From assembly GCF_013030265.1 (NCBI RefSeq), contig NZ_WPZQ01000004.1:370750-434749 (forward strand): DNA of 64,000 nucleotides, read 5' to 3'. Source of the DNA: Ruegeria arenilitoris (GTDB lineage: Bacteria; Pseudomonadota; Alphaproteobacteria; Rhodobacterales; Rhodobacteraceae). The position numbers and the translations under genes were made by a program. Numbering within the stretch: the first letter of the stretch is position 1; every line of letters begins with the position of its first letter. Below are positions 37,508-45,015 of this stretch, piece after piece. The notes below the pieces were generated by a model, which searched no databases, was not told the DNA's origin, and worked only from the letters and a program-made list of their open reading frames with translations.

Positions 37508-38361
37508 GTGAAATCCCCTGTGAGAAGAATGCAGAGCTTAGAAAGAAGATCGTTGAATTTGCTGAAGTGCTGAAAACCGAAGCCCATAAGTTGGGAGATC
37601 ATGGGTTGGATGAGCACGATTTCTATCAATCGGGACTGTTCAGGGGAACTATTGAAAGGATAAGAGGCCAGTTTTCGGCTTCGATGAAAGAGAAAAGAGA
37701 TTTTGTTGCACTGATCCTAAGTCATATGCAGGACGGCAATTTCATTGCAGATTGGGGATCTGCCGGTGAAGCGAACAGGCATGATTATTACGTCGAACTG
37801 AACTCTGGCCGCACCGCCATCATTGAGTTGAAGGGGTGCCTGGATGGAAACAACACAAACATATTTGAACGCCCGCCTCATGCTGACGAGTTCATTTTGT
37901 GGAGTGTTTGCAGCAATCCTGGCGCGGATCCGAGGCACAATGTTTGGTCAGGAATACACACTCGTCTCAGCGCTGAAATGATTGACAGAAGTCAGCGCAT
38001 TGATGGGCTGGTTGTTTGGGACTGGATTTGTGGAACGACTTCAAGGAGATGCCCAAAGCTTGATCTTGATGCTTCTCGTTTAACGGAAGTAGGTCAGTAT
38101 GTCTTGCCGCCTCCTTGCATTTATCTGTTTCCTGGAACAGTGCCGAGCCCGCGCAACAATCCGAAACCCAAGGTGAACAAGCTCAGCGATGTTGGTATTC
38201 TCGAAGCAATGCACGCTTGCTTCGGAGGCATGGATCAAGAACTTAATCACGTTGAGATAGAAGTTGCCCATAAAGGTGTCGAAACTGTCCGGACAACAAC
38301 GATCACACGTGGCGGTGTCGTCCGCAAAACCACGGATCCGACACCCATCAGAAGGTCATAG
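37504..38361 (+). CDS. Putative type II restriction endonuclease (PD-(D/E)XK fold)
   Basis: The 285-residue ORF begins with GTG at 37504, overlapping the methyltransferase stop by 4 bases. I do not recognise a named family. The segment RHDYYVELNSGRTAIIELKG has the PD-(D/E)XK layout: Asp94, then Glu108-Leu-Lys110 at the end of the next strand. The N-terminal 75 residues are helical and charged. The position directly after a C5 methyltransferase and the overlapping start make a restriction partner the best reading. A Vsr-like nicking role is unlikely because the protein is about twice Vsr size. Confidence 0.72.
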   Translation: MSEIPCEKNAELRKKIVEFAEVLKTEAHKLGDHGLDEHDFYQSGLFRGTIERIRGQFSASMKEKRDFVALILSHMQDGNFIADWGSAGEANRHDYYVELNSGRTAIIELKGCLDGNNTNIFERPPHADEFILWSVCSNPGADPRHNVWSGIHTRLSAEMIDRSQRIDGLVVWDWICGTTSRRCPKLDLDASRLTEVGQYVLPPPCIYLFPGTVPSPRNNPKPKVNKLSDVGILEAMHACFGGMDQELNHVEIEVAHKGVETVRTTTITRGGVVRKTTDPTPIRRS

Positions 38362-38470
38362 CGCCAAGGACCACGATCTTGCGGTGCCATACCATCCTGG
38401 GCCACCGGTGCTTCAACACCAGCGCATTTCTGCCGCTTTTTGAGACAATTCAGTTATTAAGATTTGAGCA

Positions 38471-40024
38471 ATGGCAAGACGTTCGATATCTGACAGAGAA
38501 ATAGCTCTGATCAAAGCAATGCTAAGACGAGGAATGAAGAACAAAGATATTCAGTTCTTCTTCAATCGTCCCGATAGATCGGTCAATTCAGGAAGGATTA
38601 CCGATATAAGCAACGGAAAGTACAGCGACTCTTCCGCCATTGAAGCCGCGACCGAACAGGATCTCGATACATTTCTACGGGAGTTTGAAGCAACCGAGGT
38701 TTCGGCTTCAGTGGCGGTTCCGGCGGGAAGCTTACCCTTGCCGGAGGTGAGCCCAATAGATCGCAATTCTTTGGAAGCAATGTTCATAGAAGACAACACA
38801 GGGATCTGGAAATTTCGACATGGTGAGACCGACCGCCACGAATGCAAAGAGAATTTTGGTTTCAGGCATGCGGATAAATGGCTTCGTGCGGTGGCCGCGC
38901 TTGCGAACAATGAAGGCGGATACATACTGTTCGGTGTGAAGGACAAGCACATAGAAGGCGGTAGCGTTGCGGAAGATAGCTACCAGGTATTTGGATTGGA
39001 TCGAGAAGAGTTTTTCAACGCAGATCCTGCCGACTTCTCTAACAAACTAAAATCCATCTTTGATCCGACGCCAAGGATTGAAACCGGGACCGTTGTCTTG
39101 GGGGAGATGAGGGTGGGGGTGATTTTCGTTCATCGTCACCCGGGGCGGCCAGTCATCGCTACGAAGAATGAGGGAGCGGTCAAAGAAGGCGACATCTTCT
39201 ATCGGTATCCGGGGCAATCGAACCGAATAAAATATAGTGACCTTAGATCGATGCTTGATGAGCGTGACCGTCAGGCAAGAGAAAGAATGCTTCCGATGCT
39301 TTCTGAATTACTGAAACTCGGGCCCCAGAATGCTATGATCGCAGATCTCAACCAAGGCAAACTGAGTGACGAGAAGCGGTCGATTCTGATCGGGGAAGAG
39401 CTTCTGGATAGGATCAACTTTATTCGGGAGGGTGAATTCCGGGAAGAAGAAGGAGCACCGACACTTCGTCTTGTCGGCGATGTTCAAACGGTTGATGGGA
39501 CGGGTGCGGAAGTGCGGAAAGCCTTTGTCACCCCAAATGATCTGATTGACGAATTCCTCGCTCTCAATTCCCCATTCGATCCGAAAGACTATATCCGTTG
39601 CGCCGTAGAGGGCGGCAACGGTGCATGGCTTCCTATGCACTACTATGCGGGAAAAGCTGCGATGTCCCAGGCGGATCTCTCAGAATTTATTATGCGCACG
39701 GCAGCACCAATAAAGCGACGGGAGATGTATCGGGATCGCGCAGTGGGCGTCGTAAGCGCATTCAAAACTACCGGGGGCAAGTCTTCCGAGTTTCTCGATG
39801 ACTTGAACGATGGAAAATTGCCCGTCGTAACTGATGTTTCTGATGCAGCAAATGTTGGTAGGGCAATGGCTGCTTTAGAAGGTAAGCCAACCATCGAGCT
39901 TTCTAAACTTCTGGGCCTGATGAAAGAGTGTAAAGCCATCATCCAGAACAGCGAGAAGGCGTCCTGGATGAGCACCCTTCGAAGGGGGCTGGCAAGATTG
40001 GACGAGTTATATTTCAGCCTTTGA
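38471..40024 (+). CDS. HTH-AlbA_2 (Schlafen-like) fusion protein
   Basis: The 517-residue protein has three parts. Residues 1-70 (ISDREIALIKAMLRRGMKNKDIQFFFNRP, then GRITDISNGKYS) look like a helix-turn-helix domain of a type seen in mobile-element proteins. Residues about 115-265 form an AlbA_2/Schlafen domain: TDRHECKENFGF (Glu124, Lys126, Glu127), AALANNEGGYILFGVKD (Asp158), then a long strand-rich part ending in DIFYRYPGQSNRIKYSDLR. The remaining 250 residues are unassigned. AlbA_2 proteins range from transcription regulators to tRNA/DNA nucleases in defence. Its place beside an R-M pair favours defence, by inference. Confidence 0.78.
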   Translation: MARRSISDREIALIKAMLRRGMKNKDIQFFFNRPDRSVNSGRITDISNGKYSDSSAIEAATEQDLDTFLREFEATEVSASVAVPAGSLPLPEVSPIDRNSLEAMFIEDNTGIWKFRHGETDRHECKENFGFRHADKWLRAVAALANNEGGYILFGVKDKHIEGGSVAEDSYQVFGLDREEFFNADPADFSNKLKSIFDPTPRIETGTVVLGEMRVGVIFVHRHPGRPVIATKNEGAVKEGDIFYRYPGQSNRIKYSDLRSMLDERDRQARERMLPMLSELLKLGPQNAMIADLNQGKLSDEKRSILIGEELLDRINFIREGEFREEEGAPTLRLVGDVQTVDGTGAEVRKAFVTPNDLIDEFLALNSPFDPKDYIRCAVEGGNGAWLPMHYYAGKAAMSQADLSEFIMRTAAPIKRREMYRDRAVGVVSAFKTTGGKSSEFLDDLNDGKLPVVTDVSDAANVGRAMAALEGKPTIELSKLLGLMKECKAIIQNSEKASWMSTLRRGLARLDELYFSL

Positions 40025-40137
40025 AAATTGTCCGGCGGAGAGGATTGGCTTAGGTCAGGCTTTGTGTTTGTGCGACGAACCGGTTGGGCCTAATTTGTGA
40101 ATAAGGAAGGCGTTTCACGTATTCCAGTTGTGCAAGT

Positions 40138-40180
40138 AGCCCTGGCAATTCAACTTCTGCAAGTTTGACATGCCAGGGCT
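40138..40180. repeat. Long hairpin upstream of rep (candidate replication origin)
   Basis: AGCCCTGGCA (40138-40147) and TGCCAGGGCT (40171-40180) are perfect inverted arms. The stem continues inward imperfectly through TCAACTT / AAGTTTGA to a CTGC loop. Such cruciform-prone arms are typical of rolling-circle origins. A T run is absent after it, so a terminator is less likely. Confidence 0.55.
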
Positions 40181-40367
40181 TTCCCCAAAGAAACCAAACC
40201 CTCTTGGGAGCTTTGCCCAGGTTAGAGCAACGGGCGCGACTTCGAGTTCCATGTCTGCCTTTTGATTTGTTGCCGTGTATTCAGGGCAGGATCCGGTTGA
40301 CTATCCATTAAAGTACTCGATAAATTTTTTCGTTTGCTAAATTTTCAGTCTTTTGAACTGCGGACGT

Positions 40368-40398
40368 AAGTCCTCTTCGCACAACACGAAGAGAACTT
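40368..40398 (+). promoter_or_regulatory. Hairpin sequestering the rep ribosome-binding site
   Basis: AAGTCCTCTTCG (40368-40379) pairs with CGAAGAGAACTT (40387-40398) with one mismatch and a 7-base loop. The 3' arm includes GAAGAGA, the only ribosome-site candidate for the ATG at 40401. The fold could limit Rep synthesis or serve in origin control. Confidence 0.5.
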
Positions 40399-40400
40399 GT

Positions 40401-41753
40401 ATGTTCACCTCAATCGAGCAGATAGAAAGCTCTGTGAGCGACGGCGGAGCCGGAGCGAGAGCCGTAGGCGGTCTTGATAGCAATACGAGTTTCGTTGACC
40501 AGAAATTGGTCGATGAGGCTTATGAAAGCCTTGAAAAACAACACGAATTAAGGTCTGAACCCCGTCGCAGACTTTGGGCCGAACAGCGCTCTGCTGCATA
40601 CCTATTGAAAGGGAAAAAACAAGGCCGCGTCTCGAAGTGCCTCAAGAGTTTGGCATATGGTAAAGACGGTGTGAATGTCGAGATTTACGACGAACGTGCA
40701 CGGTTCGGGAACTTGATGACCTGCGGTAATGTTTGGACTTGCCCAATCTGCTCTCGAAACATTTCCCGCATTCGGGCAAGGGAAGCCAACAAGGCTCTGG
40801 CATGGGCTCGCGCAAAAGACAGCGAAGGCTTTATCAATGCTACTCCAATGATGATGACACTTACGGCTCGCCACGGTCGTAAGGATGATCTGGCTGTGCT
40901 TGTGAACGGTCTACTCGAAGCAAAGCGTATGATGTTCCAGTCAAAGAAGTGGAGAAAGATCAAGCCTCGGATCGCTGGCTTCCTGATTGCTTTTGAGATC
41001 ACACACGGAAAGAATGGCTGGCATCCTCATTTCCATATCATCTTCTTCGTGAAAACATCTTCTTCTAAAGAAGCCGCAAAACTTTTGTCGATGAAAGCTC
41101 TTTGGCTCCGCTGCTTACGATCTCAGGGTCTTAGCGGGAATGGGCATGGTTTCGATTTAGCTGAAGGAGACAAGGTCGGAAACTATATTTCAAAATTCGG
41201 TGCCGCTGACGGGTTCCGCACTTCAGACGCTGTTAAAAGGATCTCTGACGCAAAAAGGGCCGGGAACTGGGATCTCGCATCCGAGATTACAGCACAGCAT
41301 CGAAAGAAATCCACTCGTAAACTCGGCAGTGGGCGCAATCCTTGGGAACTTCTTGAAGACTACACCCACGAAGGAGACAACCAGGCCGGGGCTCTTTTCA
41401 TCGAGTTTGCCGAAGTTTTTCATGGCAAACAGCAGTTACAATGGTCTCGCGGCCTTAAACAGCTTGTTGGCGTTGATGAGATCACCAACGAGGATGCGGC
41501 GGATGCTGATGTCGAGTTTCTCGGCGAACTCGATCGCATTGGGATCACAATTTCACCACGCGATTGGTATGAACTCCTAAAGAAAACCACTCGCATTCAG
41601 CGCTTGGAGATTTTGGAGACCGCCGAATTGACGGATGATGATGAAATGGTGTGGCTCAAGGTTGAAGAGTTACTGGGCCGTGATGCAGATCGTGAACTGG
41701 ATAACTACCGTCAGATCAAAGAGCGCCGAGAAATTAGCTATCAACATTCATAA
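40401..41753 (+). CDS. Rolling-circle replication initiator (Rep_1-like, HUH)
   Basis: From the ATG at 40401 the protein has 450 residues. Motifs of plasmid Rep_1 proteins appear in order: a Cys-rich finger (Cys108, WTCPICS with Cys114/Cys117), a motif-1-like MMMTLTARHGRKDDL (150-164), the metal-binding HUH motif in GWHPHFHIIFFV (His210, His212), and GDKVGNYISKFG with candidate nicking Tyr262 and Lys265. It would nick the plus strand of a double-strand origin to start rolling-circle replication of the excised circle. A longer frame from 40353 has no ribosome site. The C-terminal 100 residues are acidic and unassigned. It converges with the relaxase gene. Confidence 0.88.
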   Translation: MFTSIEQIESSVSDGGAGARAVGGLDSNTSFVDQKLVDEAYESLEKQHELRSEPRRRLWAEQRSAAYLLKGKKQGRVSKCLKSLAYGKDGVNVEIYDERARFGNLMTCGNVWTCPICSRNISRIRAREANKALAWARAKDSEGFINATPMMMTLTARHGRKDDLAVLVNGLLEAKRMMFQSKKWRKIKPRIAGFLIAFEITHGKNGWHPHFHIIFFVKTSSSKEAAKLLSMKALWLRCLRSQGLSGNGHGFDLAEGDKVGNYISKFGAADGFRTSDAVKRISDAKRAGNWDLASEITAQHRKKSTRKLGSGRNPWELLEDYTHEGDNQAGALFIEFAEVFHGKQQLQWSRGLKQLVGVDEITNEDAADADVEFLGELDRIGITISPRDWYELLKKTTRIQRLEILETAELTDDDEMVWLKVEELLGRDADRELDNYRQIKERREISYQHS

Positions 41754-41828
41754 GGGCAGGGTGTCACACTTCCCATCTTGGTCGGTTCGATCACTTGGCT
41801 GTTCCCCGACCACACCGAACCAACAGAG

Positions 41829-42911
41829 TTACCTTTCTCGACCATCCATTTTCTTTAGCGCGTTCTCCATTATTATGCGCTGTAGCTCAGGGATATCCGG
41901 TTTTCCATTTTGCTTGCGGGCCGCTGCAATGATCCGCGCTTGACGATCGAGATCCTTTTCCCTTTTGTCCAGTTCGCTTTCCTTCTGCGTTAGGAGTTTT
42001 TCGAATTCCAACAGCTTCTTTGTTTTTTCTTTGATCACTTTCATTGCATCGTTTTTCATCTTTTGTATCGATTTCGCGATCTTCATCAGTTTGGGGTAAG
42101 CAGGTGAAATTTCTTTAGCGAGTTGTTTTTGGCCTTGTTTGTCTTTGGGGCCGCTCTCACCGAATACAATTTTTTCCCCATTTGATGAGAGCTTTACTTC
42201 ATTTTCTTCGAGGGCCTCAATTCCCCGTTCGTATGCCTCGGAAACTTCCTTGCGATAATCTGCGGGAGCTTTGTGTTTGCGGTTGGATTTCTCTTTCCCT
42301 CGTTTCAGCCCGATCCCTTCAAACCAGTCGCCCGCAGCATCTTGGGCGTTTTCATACGCTTTCAGAAGTGGATGTGAGCTTGGCTCAATGAGCTTTTGAG
42401 TTCCGCGTCTCGCAGATGTTTTTTCAGTCCATGGAACAATTATTGCATGAAAATGCGGGGCCTGTTCGTCCCGGTCTAAGCGAAGGCAACGCACCTGACC
42501 GCGAAAGAAGTGATCGAAGAAGGCAGGACCCTCTCTTTCAAACATTGCCGCTTTCACTGGATCTTTGAAAAACTCAGCATTCGCTGACAGTATGACTTCT
42601 CGCAGCGGACCCCCGTTTGAGTGTTTCCAAGGATCTTTGAGACCTTCTTCTTTGCGTCTGGCTACATCCTTTTTGCGTTTCTTCGCTTCCAATGCTGCGA
42701 TCTCGTTTTCGAAGTTCATCCGCTTCGCCTCTTCGATCTCTTCACGCAGATCCTCAATCCATGTTTCGCTTCCGACATAGACTTGGTTTTGGGCCGTTTT
42801 GGTTTTGTCTACGTGCGACAAATCTCCGCCGGTTCGATTGCCGTGCATCTCGAACTTGCCGAGGTCATTTGGGTGCATTGATTGAAATCTTAGAACTACC
42901 GGAAAATCCAT
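41829..42911 (-). CDS. MobV/Mob_Pre-family plasmid relaxase
   Basis: The 360-residue protein has an N-terminal relaxase domain. It contains LRFQSMHPNDLGKFEMHGNR, HVDKTKTAQNQVYVG (the Asn-containing motif) and RLDRDEQAPHFHAIIVPW with His153/His155, matching the HxDExxPHxH motif of MobV proteins, here R-x-D-E-QAPHFH. From about residue 270 the protein is a long charged coiled coil (MKVIKEKTKKLLEFEKLLTQKESELDKREKDL, split here for length), usual for Mob_Pre. It would nick oriT and pilot the element through a helper conjugation channel. It is transcribed towards rep. The candidate oriT lies just upstream of its start. Confidence 0.88.
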   Translation of the reverse strand: MDFPVVLRFQSMHPNDLGKFEMHGNRTGGDLSHVDKTKTAQNQVYVGSETWIEDLREEIEEAKRMNFENEIAALEAKKRKKDVARRKEEGLKDPWKHSNGGPLREVILSANAEFFKDPVKAAMFEREGPAFFDHFFRGQVRCLRLDRDEQAPHFHAIIVPWTEKTSARRGTQKLIEPSSHPLLKAYENAQDAAGDWFEGIGLKRGKEKSNRKHKAPADYRKEVSEAYERGIEALEENEVKLSSNGEKIVFGESGPKDKQGQKQLAKEISPAYPKLMKIAKSIQKMKNDAMKVIKEKTKKLLEFEKLLTQKESELDKREKDLDRQARIIAAARKQNGKPDIPELQRIIMENALKKMDGRER

Positions 42912-43245
42912 TTCCTACCTCCTGTTTGTTTAGTTCTGAACAGGAAATAAGTCCCAACCGTCGCCTTCGGTGACGATTGATTACTCACTAAGCAAATGGC
43001 ATCCGCTGCGCTTCTTCCACTTGCCGTTCGCTCTGCCGAGGGCTCCTCCGGAGGCAAGGAGGACGTTCCGCACTCTCCCCGAACCCCTATACTCGGACAG
43101 CCTTCGGGTGTTGAAAAACTACACAGCTACATTCGTTCGCTGCGGCACTTTTGGGTAGCGCGCTCACTCACTGCGCTGTGCTTTTTTTCAAAAAAGTTCT
43201 CTGCCGCGATCTTGCAGCACATTTCATCGAACCTATAAGTCATAG
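42912..43245. other. mob-xis intergenic region, candidate oriT
   Basis: There is no convincing gene here. Near the mob start are CCTGTT/GAACAGG arms (around 42921-42944) and a compact hairpin CGTCGCC-TTC-GGTGACG (42959-42975), features of the kind found at MobV origins of transfer. Further right are a CCTCCGGAGG palindrome (near 43035) and CTTTTTT/AAAAAAG arms near 43190. At the far end is a promoter-like pair for the excisionase gene: TTGCAG 43212-43217 and TATAAG 43234-43239, spacer 16. The oriT call is positional inference. Confidence 0.45.
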
Positions 43246-43269
43246 ATGAGTGGCACAGCGCAAGAAGTT

Positions 43270-43515
43270 ATGACAGAACCAGAGGCGGCAGAATTTCTGC
43301 GCGTCTCTCTGTCTAAACTGAAGCGCAAACGCGCTGCGCGTAAGGTTCCACACTATTATGACGGGCGAAGTGTTCGCTACAGTCGCACAGCGCTTCTTCG
43401 ATACATCGAAGAGTCTATCGTTGCAAACATGCCCATTGAGCCTGCTCCATCGAAGTATCGCAGGGCCGGGCACAGATCTGTGAAAAATCAAAGAGCTATA
43501 CTTGACCTCATTTGA
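43270..43515 (+). CDS. Excisionase-like small HTH protein
   Basis: The start is taken at the ATG at 43270, since the candidate -10 element ends at 43239 and leaves almost no leader for an earlier ATG at 43246. The 81-residue product (MTEPEAAEFLRVSLSKLKRKRAARKVPHYYDGRSVRYSRTALLRYIE, split in the evidence by domain) is a MerR/Xis-type winged helix: an N-terminal EAAEFLRVS helix, KRxRAxxKVPHY and the GRSVRYSRTALLRYI wing. It lies 3 to 40 bases before the integrase gene. A role as directionality factor and/or repressor is inferred from size, fold and position. Confidence 0.75.
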   Translation: MTEPEAAEFLRVSLSKLKRKRAARKVPHYYDGRSVRYSRTALLRYIEESIVANMPIEPAPSKYRRAGHRSVKNQRAILDLI

Positions 43516-43559
43516 CTGATGCATCAGTACCTCCTTATTGAAAAGGTTAAACTGATGCA
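43515..43559. repeat. ACTGATGCA sites over the integrase start codons
   Basis: A perfect 14-bp palindrome ACTGATGCATCAGT (43515-43528) and a further ACTGATGCA (43551-43559) overlap the two possible integrase ATGs (43519 and 43555). Binding here would block integrase expression, as well as take part in recombination. Confidence 0.7.
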
Positions 43560-44862
43560 GGTTGTGAAGAAAATTGGGCGCTACTCTATCTGCGAAAATA
43601 GAGGCGCGCTTTATCTGAGATGGTGGAACAGATTTCTAAAGAAAACTGAGAGCCAGCGTTTAGATGCCGGAAACCTCATAGAGGCTGAAAGTCAGGCTAA
43701 AGAACTTATCCGTGTCATTGCTGAGCCCACAGAGCCGATTGCAGCTACTTCTGGCCTCGATCCAACTTTTGGCGAGGTCTGGCTTTCATATGAGCAGGTG
43801 AAGCGCTCTAAGCTAAGCCCCGCACGGTTCAAGCTCTTGGAGAACCGGCGGGATCTCTATTATCGCCCTTTCCTCTGGACGTCTCGCATGTCTGAGATGG
43901 GACCAGCACTTACAGAATTCGTCAAATTCCTTCGCGGTCATAGATACAGCCGTAGGAGAGGGAAGGTAGAGGGCGGAGCAGGGGACACCCCTCTTCATCC
44001 GAACACAATACAAGACATCGTTCAGGCCGCTCACGCTTGCGTAGACAACGCCTACTCATCTGGATTGTCTCGCTATCCTGCTCCGAGGTTTCCAGATGTT
44101 CATGGAACAACCGCGCCCCACGAGCGCGATCCCAAGGGTCGTTATGTCTCCGTGGAGGAAATTGGTGCTTTGATTGATGTTTGCAGTCGCCCCCACATTC
44201 TGGATCTCTTGCTTTTGGAAATCGGAACTGGTGCCCGGATCAGTCACATCGGAAACCTGAAAGTGGATCAAGTTTATCTGGATCTCGGGGTTATCGATCT
44301 TCTTGGTGCCGGTGTTCAAACAAACAAGCGGAAGCCAATCGCACCGATTTCCGGTCCTATGCACAGCATTCTTGATCGTCTCGTTGGTGCGTCAAAGTCT
44401 GGGTATCTTCTTGAGGTTGGCGGAAAGAAGGCAATCCAAAGTAGAAACTATACACAAGTCATTCAAAGGCTCGTTACACGATCCGGTATCGACAATTCAG
44501 GATCGTCCAAGGTCAATTGGTATTCGATCCGTCGCACTCTGGCAGACAGACTTGACGAATGGGTATCCAGCGCCGCTATCTCGTCTGTTATGGGTCATTT
44601 CAATATTTCACGGCAGGAGCGCGAAAGGATTTTAGGTAGCCCTATGTCTATGGTGTATAAAACACGGAAGCTCGGGCCGATCCTTGAGGTCGCAGATGCC
44701 TTGAATGCGCATTGGTGGCCTGCTATCCAGCCTCACACAAGGATAGCTTTGACATCAACTGATGCAGCAACGAAAGCACAAACTGCTGATCCACTGATGC
44801 CTGCTGAAGTAAGTGAGAGAAAAATATGTGTAAAATCAAAGCGCTTCAGCTTACTAATCTAA
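43555..44862 (+). CDS. int: Tyrosine recombinase/integrase of the guaB element
   Basis: The ATG at 43555 follows AAAAGG by about 9 bases; an ATG at 43519 would add 12 residues. The 435-residue protein has an N-terminal arm and core-binding part, then a catalytic domain. Arg228 is in GTGARISHIG, Lys258 in QTNKRK, Arg326 in WYSIRRTLADRL, His348 in VMGHFN and the nucleophile Tyr368 in SMVYKTRK. Where most integrases have His at the HxxR position this one has Tyr323 (YxxR). The gene ends one base before attR, a common arrangement for integrases that target a neighbouring gene end. It would integrate and, with Xis, excise the element. Confidence 0.9.
   Translation: MQVVKKIGRYSICENRGALYLRWWNRFLKKTESQRLDAGNLIEAESQAKELIRVIAEPTEPIAATSGLDPTFGEVWLSYEQVKRSKLSPARFKLLENRRDLYYRPFLWTSRMSEMGPALTEFVKFLRGHRYSRRRGKVEGGAGDTPLHPNTIQDIVQAAHACVDNAYSSGLSRYPAPRFPDVHGTTAPHERDPKGRYVSVEEIGALIDVCSRPHILDLLLLEIGTGARISHIGNLKVDQVYLDLGVIDLLGAGVQTNKRKPIAPISGPMHSILDRLVGASKSGYLLEVGGKKAIQSRNYTQVIQRLVTRSGIDNSGSSKVNWYSIRRTLADRLDEWVSSAAISSVMGHFNISRQERERILGSPMSMVYKTRKLGPILEVADALNAHWWPAIQPHTRIALTSTDAATKAQTADPLMPAEVSERKICVKSKRFSLLI
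44758..44800. repeat. Right cluster of ACTGATGCA repeats
   Basis: ACTGATGCA at 44758-44766 and ACTGATGC at 44793-44800 lie inside the 3' end of the integrase gene, 63-105 bases from attR. They match the left cluster at 36086-36209. Confidence 0.65.
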
Positions 44863-44881
44863 ACGTGCATGACGTTCAGAT
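44863..44881 (+). repeat. attR core
   Basis: ACGTGCATGACGTTCAGAT, identical to attL at 36019-36037. It starts directly after the integrase stop codon. Confidence 0.9.
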
Positions 44882-44915
44882 CACGCGTGAAAGCCCGAAC
44901 TATCGGGTAATGTGA
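44863..44915 (+). pseudogene. guaB: Displaced native 3' end of guaB
   Basis: In the guaB frame this reads (N)[16 protein letters not shown] followed by TGA (44913-44915). It is the original gene end left behind when the element inserted, with no start of its own. Compared with the element-supplied end of guaB ([16 protein letters not shown]) only the last two residues differ. Confidence 0.9.
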
Positions 44916-44933
44916 GCCATGTGAAAGTAAATG

Positions 44934-44959
44934 CGGCGCTCCAACCGGGGCGCCGTTTT
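44934..44959 (+). terminator. Native guaB terminator, now separated from guaB
   Basis: CGGCGCTCC pairs with GGGGCGCCG (CGGCGC 44934-44939, GCGCCG 44950-44955) around AACC, followed by TTTT. It stands 20 bases after the native guaB stop and now follows the integrase instead. Confidence 0.85.
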
Positions 44960-45015
44960 GCGTTATGAATGTCGGATCCATCCGGTTCAGGATTAATTCA
45001 AACTAGGGAATTGCA

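Larger units (their letters stand above)
40025..40400. other. rep upstream region with hairpins and promoter candidate
   Basis: No gene is seen in this gap. It holds a long hairpin (40138-40180), a candidate promoter with TTGACT at 40297-40302 and ATAAAT at 40320-40325 (17-base spacer), an A/T-rich stretch (40310-40355) and a second hairpin (40368-40398) that covers the rep ribosome site. This is where a rolling-circle double-strand origin and copy control would be expected. Confidence 0.5.

Noticed and set aside
37504..38361. Reading the nuclease as a Vsr mismatch endonuclease
   Set aside because: It is about twice the usual Vsr length, and the visible core fits a general PD-(D/E)XK layout instead.
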